From contig QJNS01000116.1 of the NCBI GenBank assembly GCA_004154925.1, positions 124,001 through 188,000 of the forward strand: DNA of 64,000 nucleotides, written 5' to 3'. Below are positions 10,880 to 23,345 of this stretch, piece by piece (position 1 is the stretch's first letter; each line of letters begins with the position of its first letter). The position numbers and the translations under genes are program-made. This DNA is from Monosporascus cannonballus (Eukaryota > Ascomycota > Sordariomycetes > Xylariales). The notes under the pieces are model-generated. The model had not been told where the DNA came from, did not search any database, and saw only the letters and a list, made by a program, of their open reading frames with translations.

Positions 10880-13800
10880 TTATTTAAAGGAGTTGACGGT
10901 AAACCCTTGCGATTTGCTATATTTTACTGCCTGCTATCTCGACGATTATTTCGTTTATTTTAAAGCTAAGAAAAATAATAACTTTTGGCCTAAATGGAAC
11001 GAAAAAATACTTATCGAACTAGACGATAAATGCCGATGGACAGAAATTCCACGACAGCTAAAATACCCTAAGTTTTACTACTTATATCCCGAATTAAAAC
11101 GGAGCTAAAAGGCCATATCGCAAGGATGCTTATGTTACTTTCCGATACTTTGCGTTTAATATAAGCTCCTAAATATGGCAATACCCTTTTCGAAGGTTTA
11201 TTTCTTTAACCCTATAACTTAAAAAAACAAAACTAAAAAATACGCTAAAAAAGGCAGTCTTTTCCTACAAGCTTAATATAAGTACGGCAAAAAAATATGG
11301 TTCCGGTAGAAAAACGATTAATGCATGAAACATGTTATTAAAAAAGCTTACAAATAAAGATTCGCTTAAGCCGGAGGGTACCAAAAATCAAAAAAACTAT
11401 AAAGGCTTTCAAAACTAAGATATCGAAAAGCCTTAATTTACAAAACCTTATGTAAAACGACAAAAGGAATACGTAATGAAATCAAAAATCTTTTTTAATA
11501 CAAAAGCAAAATATTTAATGCAATAATTAATTACGAAACAAAAGGTAATTTTATTTCTTTCACGATAACAGAAAAGTATTAAGTTCCCTGGAAATACAAA
11601 TTAAAGTTTTGCAAATTACGTATGGTAAACGGCAGCCTATTTACTTACGAAAATAAACGAATTTTTCGAAAAATTAAGGAATTTCTAATGCAAATTTAAG
11701 GATATTAAAAACGTATTTCGCTAGATATCGCTAATATTTCCAAATACGATATTATCTTGGGAATACTTTGGCTTTATTTTAATAACCTATGGATTAATTG
11801 GAAAAAACGAATATTTTTTTAAGAAAATAAAACAAAGATATTAAAAAAGCATAATCGAGAAATTTGTTATATTATTAAGGAAATACGAATTCCTAATTAA
11901 ATTTCCATAATGCTGCCGGAATATTAAGGATTTAAAAGATTATTTAAAAACAGAAAAAATTATAAGTTACCTGCTTATGATTAATAAGATTATCGGATAC
12001 TTATTAAAACAGGATATTACTTTAAACTTTACAAGATTTATTATATAAATTTCGAAAAATTCAAAGTTTTATAAAAAAGCCTATAACTTAACATAAAAAA
12101 AGGATATATTTAACCTTTTAAATTTTCTGCTAAAAACTTCGTTTTGATAGTACCGAAAACTAAAAATAATAAATAAAAAATCGATAAAAACGGAAATTTT
12201 ATTTACCGAAAAATAATCGATTATAAATAGTTAAACGATATCATAATTAAAAATAAATACCTTTTAATATTTATAAATACCCTGAAAAGAGAACGCTAAT
12301 AAAGCTAAATGGTTTACGGCATTTAACTTTCGTAATGGCTATTACCATATCCGAATAGCCAAAAGAAAAAAGTAAAAAATAATATTTAAAATAATATAAG
12401 GACTTTATAAATATAAAGTAATGCCGATAGAATTTACCAATATTTCTGCCAGTTTCCAAAGCTTAGTTATAACTATTTTCAAATAATTTTTGGATAAATT
12501 CGTATTTGTTTACCTTGACGATATCCTTATTTACTTAAAAACTTTAAAGGAATACAAAAAGCATATAACTTAAATATTTAAGATTTTAAATAAGGCGAAT
12601 ATTCGAGTTAACCCCATTAAAAGTATATAGTATATATAAAAACTAAACTTTTTAAGATTTATTTTTATTATCGGCCAAATTTAAATTTAACGTTTTAAAT
12701 TAAAAGCAGTTAAGAACTAGTTTATACCTAAGAAGGCAAACGTTATAAATATCCGATAAATCCTAGAATTTACGGATTCCGTACATAGCTTAATTAAGGA
12801 ATATAAAAATATAATTAAACTATTAACGAAACTTATTATTAAGGAATACGCCGGAAAAAAATTCGAACTTTTAAAGGAAGCAAAAAAAGTATTTCGAAAA
12901 TTGAAAAAAATAATTACCAGTAAACTTATTATTAAGATGCTAAACTTAAACAAAAAAAACGACTAAAGACCGATATTTCAAAATACGCCCTAGGTGCAAT
13001 TCTAAAGTAATAAAAAAATAATAGCAAATAGTACCCAGTGGCGTATTACTTAAAAGCATTTCGAAATGCAAAACTTAAATACCAGATTTACGACAAAAAG
13101 CTATTAACAATTATTAATACTTTTAAAGAATAAAAACCTTTTTTAACGGAACGAAAAAACCTTTTGATATCTATTTTGATTACAAAAACCTTATGAAATT
13201 TATAAAAGCTTAAAAGCTGAATAAATAACATAAAAAATGAATAATTTTCTTATTAAAGTTTAATTTTAGAATACATTATATTAAAAAAAGAAAACATTTA
13301 AACGGATATTTTTAATTGTAAAGGCGATTACGATCCTAAGGTCCCCCAAATAAACATGCAGACGTTATAATATAATAAAAATGGCATAATATAATTATGT
13401 AAAATATTAAAGAAATTAATTCCAGAACTTTTAACGCGATTCCGGAATTCTTACGATACGGAAAAACAAAAAAAAAATCCAGTAATTAAAAAAATAACCA
13501 GAAGGTTAATTACTATATAACGCAAAAATCTACGTTCCTAAGGATTAATAAAAACAATTCGTAAAGGAATTTTACGAAAATCTATTATACGAATATTAAG
13601 GAATTTTCAAAACTACTAAACGATTATAAGAATAATATGATTTTCCAGAATTACGCTGTACGGTTAAAAAGGTAATCAAAAGCTGTAATATTTGCAACAA
13701 AGTTAAAGCAGTACGCCATAAGCCTTACGGATTATTATAACCGATCGATATTCCTAAAAAGATATGGAATACTATAGCTTGGAATTTTATTATTAATTTA

Positions 13801-14860
13801 TCTCCATTTAAAAATCTAATTACTGGAATCGAATATGACGGAATATGGGTAATTATTAATAGATTTACCAAATATGGGTACTTTTTACCTTTTAAAGAAA
13901 ACATAACGGCAAAATAATTGGCCTACGCCTTTATTAAATAATACCTTAATAAATAGAAGATGCCTAAAAGGATTATTTCCGATCGAAACATATTATTTAT
14001 TTTAAAGTTCGGCATTAGCTTTTTTAAATAAACTAGTATTAAATTTAAATTTTTAACAGCTTATTATCCCTAAACGGACGGCCAAACCGAAAAACTGAAC
14101 TAGATTCTGGAGCAATATTTCCGAAATTACGTTAATTACCAGCAAAAAAATTAAATAAAGCTTTTATTACTGGTACAAATCGCTTATAACATATTTATTA
14201 ACGGAAATATAGGTATATCCCTTTATATAACTATATATAAATACTAAATAAACATAAAACGACCTAAACAACCATTTAATAAGGCGCCAAAGATTACTGC
14301 GATTACCCCAAAAGCAAAAATATTAATAACGGAAATCAAAACAATTTAAATTTATTTCCAAAGTAAATTACGATTTTTCCAAAAACGAATAACCCAGTAT
14401 TATAACAAAAAGAAATTAAAAAACCAATTCCAATAAAAGGAAACAAGGTTTATTTATTACGCCAAAAACAAAACGCGATTTCGAAGATTTTTGAAATCAA
14501 AATAAAAAGACCTAACGACAAGCTCGATTTCAAAAAGCTTGGCCCGTTCAAGGTTAAGGAAATTATTTCCAAAACCAATTATCGATTGTCGTTACCCAAA
14601 AACATAAGAATACACCCTATTTTCCACATTTCATTATTTGAACCAGTATCCAAGAATACCCCGTTAAAAACAGACCTGGAATTCGACAAAGATTCCGACG
14701 AATACGAAGTCGAAAAAATACTAGATTTCAGATTGGTTAAAAACAAAATCCAGTACCTAATTAAATAGGAAAAATACTTATATAAAGAAAACATTTGGGA
14801 ACCATTTAACCATTTAACGAATGCGATAAACCTGGTTAAGACGTTTTACTGCCAGAATTC
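10880..14860 (+). pseudogene. pol relic of K (PR-RT-RH-IN-chromodomain)
   Basis: A linker domain at 10893-11108 (TACYLDDYFVYF, PKFYYLYPEL) precedes the protease region (about 11500-11800). RT lies at about 12060-12620, with an intact Tyr-Leu-Asp-Asp box at 12511-12522 (FVYLDDILIYL). RNase H lies at about 12960-13250. Integrase lies at about 13560-14360, with SCNICNKVKAVRHKPYG (zinc-binding end) and the triad region. The first catalytic Asp after Trp (13783-13785) reads Asn, while ISDRN and TDGQTEKLN remain. A chromodomain at 14586-14830 reads HPIFHISLFEP and YEVEKILDFR, then a TAG at 14766 where Trp is expected. Dozens of stops make it inactive. Confidence 0.85.
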
Positions 14861-14984
14861 TGACCGATTATCTCCAGTGCGGCCAAGATTACGGGCGATA
14901 ACGGTCTCCTATTTAAATCTAACCTTACGTCATTCCAGTTAAAGGAAGTAAATACTTCCAAGATTACATCCACCTCGGATATAA

Positions 14985-15390
14985 ATTGCGCTTATTCCGT
15001 TTCCATACAACGTTGCTTTTTTTTTCCATCCTTTCTCGTTTTTCCAGCTGGTCTAATTCCCAACCTTTTTTTAATAATTCTACCGCCTTTTTCTTAAGGA
15101 GGTCCTGCTAAAGACGCAGTCGCCTTAATTTTCCGATAAATTTTAACGACTTTTCATTTTATTTCTGACGCCCTTTTTCCACGAACTCCTGATGCGCCAA
15201 AAACTCGTTTTCCAAGGTACGCTATTTTTTTTGCAACCGCTTCTGTATTTCGTTTATTTTCTTAAAGGAGTTTATAATTAAAATGTCACAAAAAGGACGC
15301 TGTCCACAAATATAACAATTGCAGTGTAAAAACTCGGGAACATAAAAATAATCGGTTTCGCCAAACCGAATATAGTTAGAATAAAGAAAG
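14985..15390 (-). pseudogene. antisense Cys-cluster/coiled-coil ORF of K
   Basis: Read leftward from about 15390: NYIRFGETDYFYVPEF, then HCNCYICGQRPFCD (Cys cluster). A long charged helix-like region follows (KKINEIQKRLQKK, TLENEFLAHQEF, GKLRRLRL, KKKAVELLKKGWELDQLEKR), down to about 14985. Only three stops interrupt it, all TAG/TAA where Gln is likely. Architecture and position (between chromodomain and 3' LTR, convergent with pol) match the antisense ORFs of A, C and E, although the element lineage differs. Function unknown. Confidence 0.6.
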
Positions 15391-15600
15391 GCCTTAATGC
15401 TAAACTTTTTAATTGACTTAGCCCGAATATCGCGAGAATCACGAAAATCACGTTAATTCAAATAAGGTTTTTTTTTTTGGATACGGCTTGTTATGATGAA
15501 GTTAGCTGGATATTTCCAAGAAAATTCTCTCCGGCAAAACAAAAGGTGGCTACCTACGTTACTTATCTTTGGGACAAAGATCCTTAAAGAGGGGAAATAG

Positions 15601-15999
15601 TGTTATAGGAACAGGGGTTCCTGTCCCGAGGAGACTAACCTTTAAGGCCTAGCACGGACCTGTTACGGCTAAACTTCGGACGGGAGGTTTGGCTCTTAAG
15701 GTGATCTGGTTGATCTGGATGATCTGGGACCAGATTATACAGATCCAACAGATCTACGATATACTTATTTTGGGAATTGGGACATATAAATAGCACTTAC
15801 TTAGTTTCGCTCTTTAGCTATTAATCTAAGCTTTTAATCAAAAGGCAACTGCACCGTTCTTTAATTAAGGGAAAAGTCTTTAAATCTTTTTAACGAACAG
15901 ACCACTGAATCATTTTTCGTCCTATTGTTACCTGCAAATCAAGACCCCATTTCGGATACTGTTTACACCTCCAGGTGGATGTATGACAGGTTCGTTACA
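15601..15999 (+). repeat. 3' LTR of K (399 bp)
   Basis: Begins TGTTATAGGAACAGGGG and ends GGTTCGTTACA, followed by the duplication TTAGC. Better preserved than its 5' partner. Confidence 0.9.
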
Positions 16000-16003
16000 T
16001 TAG

Positions 16004-16160
16004 CCTTAATATCCTTATAACTATAACGTAATAACTATAATCCGTACGGGCAAAAACATAGCCAAACGGGCTTTTCTTATGCCAAATTACCTTTGGACGG
16101 CTTATGGCAAAATAATGCACGCGATATCTGCGCTATCGCAATTATAAAAACGTTTCGGTC
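16004..16160. repeat. Inverse copy of the 154-bp TIR element
   Basis: Its reverse complement matches 8197-8350 over most of its length, for example TTTGGCTATGTTTTTGCCCG and CCAAAGGTAATT. It continues into GGTCGTTTATTTCCCAAATTTC, also found after 8505. Confidence 0.65.
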
Positions 16161-16363
16161 GTTTATTTCCCAAATTTCAAACTTAACCGTACCGGCTCTA
16201 ATCTTTACTAAAAAATTTGAAAAGAATCTTATATATATATTAGGTTAATTTCAACATATATATAAAGTATTAAACTTATCGGATTTGGTTCGAGCATAAA
16301 AAAAAATTGGTTATTTTATTCAGAAAAATATTAAACGAAAACATTTTTGCGTAATTTTAATTC

Positions 16364-16471
16364 GGGCCTCGCTGGTTCGTTACGGGGATACGCTATTTGA
16401 TTGGTTAATTTTAGTACCTTGGCGTAGTACATAATAGTGCATCCAAATAGAAACGAGCCAGCAGAGGCCTG
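16364..16471. repeat. Fold-back repeat, about 18-bp arms
   Basis: GGCCTCGCTGGTTCGTT at about 16365 faces AAACGAGCCAGCAGAGGCC ending at about 16469, with one bulge. It lies at the right edge of the DNA element inserted in FunK1, mirroring 7839-7961 but with different arm sequence apart from GGCC. Confidence 0.65.
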
Positions 16472-16485
16472 AGCTAGCTAAAGTA

Positions 16486-16604
16486 ATCGGCCGGAACGAT
16501 CGGTTTTTTCGCCGAATACGAATACGGTTAGCATTCCGCGTAAAAGCCGGAAAAGCAATGCCGCTGGCGTAAAGCGATGATTTAGTTAAACTAACGCCCT
16601 TTTA
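16486..16604 (+). pseudogene. FunK1-type fungal protein kinase, piece 2
   Basis: The frame reads NRPERSVFSPNTNT, then PRKSRKSNAAGVKR, a stop, FS, a stop, TNALLPPSKR, with the last part continuing after element D at 32103. In FunK1 proteins the low-complexity Ser/Arg/Pro linker before the catalytic core has this form (AGVKRSSSQTN then LPPSKR). The TAA for Gln is RIP-like. The left edge repeats 9 bp of piece 1; the right edge is the TTTTA target duplication of D (16600-16604). Confidence 0.7.
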
Positions 16605-17022
16605 TATTATAACCTAACGGTTTTGGCCTTTCACCGGACGGTTGGAGCCCTAGGGGAAATAAACCCCGACTTACGCCAAGAAATTACGTAATTAGCTTAA
16701 TAGGCTTAAACGTTATTATTGGTTTAATGATATTAAGCTAATTAAGTTACAAAAGGCTTAAAAAAGCTTAAAGGAATTTAATTGCCTGAATATTTTTGAT
16801 CTAATTAAAAATATCTTAAGCTAGAAAAAAAATATATATGCTTATTATTTCCATAATTTAAATAATTTTAAATTATAATAAAATATCGTTACTTAAAATA
16901 CTTTTAATATTGCGAAACGTAATACGTTATTATATTTATTATTTAATTTTTTAAAATATTGTTATTAATATAAACCCCTATAATTAAGGTTTAAAAATTA
17001 ATTAAACCCCTTAGTTATTATA
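16605..17022 (+). repeat. 5' LTR of D (418 bp)
   Basis: Starts TATTATAACCTAACGG and ends near TTATTATA before CGTTGCAAAT, the start of the internal region shared with F and I. Strongly AT-shifted compared with its 3' remnant. Confidence 0.75.
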
Positions 17023-17141
17023 CGTTGCAAATTCATATTTAATAATGCCATTAAACTTTGAGCAATATCGCCGACATTATATTTATTAGCAAGTAACCCG
17101 AATAACCCATTTATCAAGTCTCTGATAACTCGGATATTAGA

Positions 17142-18536
17142 ATGGAATCCGAGAAAAAAAAAGGAAAACCTCGTTTTTTTCGTGAAAAGGTTTTTCGATA
17201 TTTAGATACCATAAACGAACACATTTTTAATTTTAAAAAAACAATAATAGCCTTGCGATATCACTTTCAGTTATTTATAAAGGCCTTAAAGAAAAAAAAG
17301 GCCCCCGAAATTAAAAAATCTTTTCGAATAAGCCAGATTATTTAGTTAGATTTTACTAAGAAATTGGGAAAAGTTCTAGAATTTTTCAAGCCGGAATTTT
17401 TCGACGAAATCTTGATCAAACTATAATTACTTTTAATTTAATACCGAATATATTTCGGAGATTTTCTTATTCGATTAATTATGTTTATTATACGAATAAA
17501 TTTGGTTATCGAACAATTTAGCGGAAATACGGTAATTTAATTCGAATTCATTATAAAAAACATATTATTTTATTAATCGAAAAACGAAACTCGGAAATAA
17601 AACGAATATATAACGATTATAAATTATTGGAACAATTATTAATAGAAATTTATAATATAATAAATATAAATTTGAAAGCCAAAATATAAATCTCATAGTT
17701 ATTATAAAAAAGATTAATTTTTAATTCCGGTAATACATTAATATAATTAATTTTTAAATTAAACGGAAAATAGAAAATATTAATAATTAAGTTTTTCGAC
17801 CGCTTAAAAAAAGTACACAAAAAGGTTTTTAAATTCGATCGGCCAAATTATTTATCAAATTATATCGTTATAGTAATTAAGATCGACGATCGACAATATA
17901 CCTAATGTATTAAAGATACTAAAAAGAATAATAATAAACCCCGATATACGGCTAATATTAACGTTTTTCGACGTAATAACATTTCTTACGACACGGAATT
18001 AGGACTGATAAAATTAGGAGTTACTTATAAGAAAAATTAAAATTAAACCAAATGCTTTAATTGTAATAAGGTAGGATATAAGATACCATAATATAAAGCA
18101 CCTAAAAAACCCCGTTAAAATAATTAAAAACTGGTATTTAAGAAATAATCTAGAAAAGATCAGAAAAACGGAGGTAAATTTATTAACATGATGCGGCCTA
18201 AATACGTACTAAGCCCTTTATAGCGAGATATCCTATAAAGAATGAGAGAAGCTTGGAAGCTAGCTTAATAAATATCGTAAGTATAATAAAAAGCATTATA
18301 AGGATAATTACGCGAATACCAGGATTAGATAGAAAAGAGTTATTTCGGAATCTTTGATCGATACGGTAGAATATATATTATATATTGTCGACGACAAAAA
18401 TATCTCGATAACTAAAAATGGAAATAATATATTTATTAAAAAACTATCCGCATATATTATAAAGGATTTGATTTCTCAAACCAAACCGGGAATATTAAAA
18501 ACTATAAATAATGATATCGACATTTTCAATTTATAA
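17142..18536 (+). pseudogene. gag relic of D
   Basis: The N-terminus is open at 17142-17345 (MESEKKKGKPRFFREKVFRY), Lys-rich and probably helical. It is homologous to 28258 onward (F) and 61980 onward (I). A CCHC knuckle at about 18053-18097 reads CFNCNKVGYKIP, a stop, then Tyr: His and the last Cys are lost. The tail at 18354-18536 is open (EYILYIVDDKN). In between there are numerous stops. Confidence 0.7.
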
Positions 18537-18979
18537 CCCTAGAAAATATTTAGTAACTGGTCGAAATAAAAAGCTGGTCTGAAAAAAGTAATACCCGTTA
18601 AAATACCCCTTTTATTATTATTATTAATATAATTATTAAACGGAAAAGAAATTAATCCAGTGTATAACGGAAACTTATTATCAAAAAGTTATTATAAATT
18701 GTGATTTTTAATTAATGTTGATTATAAATCCTTATAAAGAAAGGTTATTTAAAGAATGCATTAATGTATAAGCGAACTTTAAAACGATAATTAATATAAT
18801 ACATGATAGAATATAGTTACACCTATAAAAAATACTTTACCTAATAAGGAAAAGATTATAACAGAATTAAAAATAATTAATATAATTTGAAGAAATAAGA
18901 TACCGGCAATAACGACAGATATAATAATTTAATGCGTTAAATACCGAAATATATATAAAGTTTGATGAATTTGAAAAGG

Positions 18980-21900
18980 AATTAAAGGAAAACAGTTACT
19001 TATAAAAAAGCTGTAAAATACCGAAACCTAAAAAAATTAAAAAGAGCTCTTAAAAAAGGCTTACAACGTAACGATAAAAGCCGTTAATAACCTTATTATT
19101 TTGAATTTACGAATCGGAACGTATTAATATATTATCAAAACAGAATACGAAATTTTGGGCGGAAATTATATTGTACTAGATATAGTTAATACGCTTAAAT
19201 TGCTATAAAGATGTAAATTAAAATTTTATATAACGATAAATATCAAAAGTTTAAAATTTGTTTATAGTAACGAGAAAACTATACGTAAAATTAATTATTT
19301 CGAAAGTTTTATTTAAAAACGATATTAAATAATTAATTTTGATATCGTTTTATTTAGGAATTACGATATAGTTTTAAAGGTACCGTAAATACGCCTGTAC
19401 GGAATTTTAATTAATAAAAAAACCGGCCAAATAAGGTTTATCTTATACGTTATTAACGTATAAAAAAAACAGAAGATTAAGATCTTAATATTAATCGGAC
19501 ATAACGACGAATGCAGATATAAGAATACGATGAAAACCTTATTACTTAAAGGGATAAAATATAACAAAAACCGATTTTAGTAATAAAGTCGATATATCGT
19601 TATTATTATTACAACGAAATTAAAGTAATTAAATAACGATCTAAAATAAGAGTCTTAAACTTTAAAAAATTTACTCAATATATTATTATAATATTATAAA
19701 TACGAACAGCTTTTCAAAAAGGAGTGTAATACGAGGTTATTAAAATATGACGAATAAAATTATAAAATAATCTTTAAAGCAGGATCTTCAACGAAGTTTT
19801 ACCTTATTTATAATCTTAGCGAAAGTAAATAACGTATTTTTAAGAATTATTTAGAAAATCGATTACAAAAAAGAAATATATTAAACTTTTGAAATTATTA
19901 ATAAATTACTTAATATTTTTATACGAAAAAAAACGAAAAATTGCAATTTATGGATAATTATTAATAATTAAACGATATTATTATTAAAAATTGAACATTA
20001 TTATATCTAATTATAAAAATACAAAATGAACTTTAGAAAATTAAATAGTTTATAGCATTAGATCTTAGAAAGAAATATAACCTTATTATGATTAAAAAAA
20101 GATACGAATAAAAAATGGGTTTTAAGACGAAATAAGGATTGTTTAAATATATAGTTATACCAACAAGTTTTACGAATATACCAGCAACGTTTTAACGAAT
20201 AATTAATTATATATTACCGGAGTATTTCGATATTTTCGTCGTTTATTACCTCGATAATATTTTTATTTTTTCAGAAACGAAAAAAGCATATATAAAATAT
20301 GTTTATAAAGTTTTTTAAACTTTACAAAATATATAGCTATTTAGTGACGCAAAAAGAAAATTATTTTTACGTATAATAAATAAAATATCTAGGATATATT
20401 ATTACCTTAGGATATATTAGAATGGACTTTAAGAAAATCGCTGGAATTACAAAACAGCAGATGCCAACTATAGTGAAAAAGGTACAAGTATTTCTTAAAT
20501 TTGCTAATTATTACAGGAAATTTATTTGAAACTTTAGCAAAATAACTATACCTCTAATAAATCTTACGAAAAAAAAGTTTAAATAACAGGAATAAAACAA
20601 AACATTTTAAAACATTAAGTATACGATTTTTAACAAATTAATATTAATTATGTGCGATTTAAACCACTCTGTTAAGCTAAAAACCGATATTTCGAATTAC
20701 GTATTTAACGCAATAATTGGATAATAAAATAAATAAGATATATTACACCTTATTATATTCTTTTTATATAAATTAAAAGAAAGCGAACTTAATTTCGGTA
20801 TTTTAAATAAGGAATTTATGATTATTATTATAATATTTTAAAACTTTAAGTATTTTTTTAAAAAAATAAGCTTATACTAAATTAAGGTTTATACTGATTA
20901 TTAAAATCTTACCCGATTTATTATAATTAGGGAATTTATAAAACGATACTTTTATTATGCGAAAAAATTAGCGAACTTTAATTTCGTTATTATTTACAGA
21001 AAAAGCTAAGACAATAATAAAGCAAACGCATTAAGTAAACGAATAAACCTTAGAGAAAAATTAATTAAAATTAGCTATATAATTTTCGATATTATTATAA
21101 AAGGATATTTACGTTCCTCATAAATTGGGATAATTGGGGCAGTACTGTTTAATATGTATTAGAAAATCTGGCAATATAATAATAATTTCCCAAAAAAATT
21201 AAAAAACAAATAAAATATAAATTCCAAAGGAATATTAGAAATACTTAATACAAAATATATACGAATATTAGCTATATAGATATCTAGGAATCTATAAAAT
21301 CTTAAAACGTTTTTAACGCATATATATTTTTCCTAGCGTAAAATTAACGGTACAAAAAATCATTTAATAATATGATATATATGCCAGAATAAAGATTCGA
21401 CGATATAAACCATATGAAGAATTACAAGCATTATTAGTTATAAAGCGATAATAGTATTTAGTTATATTCGATTTTATTATTACATTTCATATATTAGAAA
21501 ATCTAATTACAGAAATATATTACGATAATATGTTCGTCCTTATTGATCGATTAATCAAATTTTCATATTTTCAATTATATTTAAAAAATATAAACACCGA
21601 ATAAGTAATATATATTTTTAGATATATTTTTACAATATACTGATTATTAATAAAATGTATTTTAAATAAAAAAAATCAATATTCCTATTTATATTTTAAT
21701 AAAGTTTAATAACGCAAATTAATTTAAGTTATAAATTATTTGACATTTTTAAATTTTAAACGGATAGATAAATAAAACGAACCCATTAAATTTTATAAAC
21801 TTATTTACGATATTATATTAATTACGAACAGAATAATTAAGTTACAAATTATTAATCGTATAATTATCTTATAAGTCTTATTATTCCGAAAGTATTAAAA

Positions 21901-22353
21901 TAATACTAATAAATGTAAACTTTGGTTGTATTTCCGAAATTTATAAAGAAGTATATAACGACAGTTTAATTAATATTAAATTATTTTTTACGTTAATATA
22001 ATTTAAATAATTATATCAATAAATAAAAACAGAATTGGAATTCGTATAAAATCAGATAAACAAATATTATAATCAAAAAAGAATAAAAAGACCAATTTTG
22101 AGAAAGGGGAAAATAATTTTCGTGGTTATCAAAAACATTTAAATAAAACGACCTCGTAAAAAACTTAACTTTAAGTACATCAGTTCATATAAAACAGCTA
22201 AAGAAATCTTAAAATATAATTCCTAATGAAAAGTTTTATGTAAAGTTAAACTTTATTTGAATTTTTACGTTTTCCTATTCGAATTAACAGTAAATATAAT
22301 TAAAGTGCACACGGTATAAAACGACATAAAGGGAAAAGATAAATAGGCATATA
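18980..22353 (+). pseudogene. pol relic of D, cut by element E
   Basis: Colinear with pol of A: protease (about 19090-19450), RT (about 19680-20560), RNase H (about 20640-21000), integrase (about 21040-22000). The start of the chromodomain is interrupted at 22353, at the same point reached in A near 3596. It is heavily mutated with no long ORF. The reverse ORF at 19361-19567 is treated as a shadow. Confidence 0.7.
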
Positions 22354-22741
22354 TATGACGGCGAGGGGGTTTAACCAACTATTAAACCTTAGTCGTACGA
22401 GTTTATGTTAGCAGAATTATCGTAGGAAACTAAGCAATAGGTACAGTAATCGTATTACGTCTCGTAATACCAAAGGTGCCTTAAGTAACGAATTATTATT
22501 TTAAGCTAAAACTATCTAAATTATGAAAATAATAAGCATATGTATCTTGATCCGGTTTACAGGCTTACTACCAGTGAATTAATGATCCGGCTTATTGGTT
22601 TATTACTAGTAAATTAGTTATCCGGCTTACTAGCTTACTACTAATAAGTTAATAATCTATTACGTAACCTGCCCTACCGCACACTTATGGTTAGGTCGTA
22701 ATAAACCGTTTTTGGAAACCGTAGTTCGTTAGGTTATAATA
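22354..22741 (-). repeat. 3' LTR of E (388 bp)
   Basis: Starts TATGACGGCGAGGGGGTTTA and ends AGGTTATAATA. It has three copies of the 35-bp U3 unit (about 22548-22655) as in B. Confidence 0.8.
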
Positions 22742-22899
22742 CGATCTTTTTTTTTTACAAATCTTGCCTTTAAGATTTTCTTTTCTTTTAGTAAGCTTCT
22801 TATATCCATTTAATATATTTTCGGTATAAATAAACGTCGTTCCCGTAAATCCGAATAACGATTTGCTTTGGTTAATTTAATGAAAGTTAAAAGTTTTAA

Positions 22900-23345
22900 C
22901 GCGATATTGTATTCTCTTTGTTTTACCCGGCAGCTTAATTATCAAATAATGAACGAGATTTTTCGTTATAAAGAATATGTTTGTTAAAGTCGTTCATATA
23001 ATGGGATAGGAATCCTTATTTTTATAATTAATCGTTATATTGCAAAATCGAAAAAGTTAAAAACGGAAAAATTCACGGCCGAAAGATTTTTATCCGAAAA
23101 TTTTGCGTATTTTTTTTCGTATACGTTGTTAACGCCAGCACTATTAATCTCAAAGTGCGAAATTTGTTAATCGTACCTTTTAGTCCTTGGATAATTTTAA
23201 TAGTTTTATATAATTAGAATCAAAGTTTATAGTCGAAATATAAGCTTTAAATAAGGTGCACGTTATTAATTAAAATACGATAAACTAAGGATTTCCCTCC
23301 TTAGATTTCATGGATTAAAATATTATTATTTTGGATTATTCCGTC
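22900..23345 (+). pseudogene. antisense Cys-cluster ORF of E
   Basis: Forward-strand relic lying antisense to E, between its chromodomain and 3' LTR. It reads NEIFRYKEYVC, a stop, then SRSYNGI, which resembles KYSYNGID in element A. The final part FMD, a stop, NIIILDYS resembles the Trp-rich C-terminus. It is more decayed than in A and C. The homologous stretch of G is at about 30830-31230. Confidence 0.4.

Larger units (their letters stand above)
8691..15999 (+). mobile_element. Ty3/gypsy chromovirus K, both ends present
   Basis: A complete but mutated 7.3-kb element. The LTRs are at 8691-9109 and 15601-15999, flanked by a perfect 5-bp duplication TTAGC (8686-8690 and 16000-16004). A purine-rich tract AAAGAGGGGAAATAG directly precedes the 3' LTR. 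Internal order: gag with zinc knuckle, protease, RT, RNase H, integrase, chromodomain, antisense ORF. It belongs to a different lineage from the other chromoviruses of the window (different LTR, different gag). It inserted into the tandem TIR units of the DNA element. Confidence 0.9.
7823..16485. mobile_element. Non-autonomous DNA element interrupted by gypsy K
   Basis: The 9-bp sequence ATCGGCCGG occurs at 7814-7822 and again at 16486-16494. If one copy and everything between is removed, the FunK1 frame runs from NYRP straight into ERSVFSP. This is the behaviour of a target-site duplication (8-9 bp would fit hAT or Mutator-like elements). Without K the insert is about 1.35 kb. Its ends each carry a fold-back repeat (7839-7961 and 16364-16471) whose outer edges share CAGGCC/GGCCTG. 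No transposase ORF is visible. The exact termini are uncertain. Confidence 0.5.
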
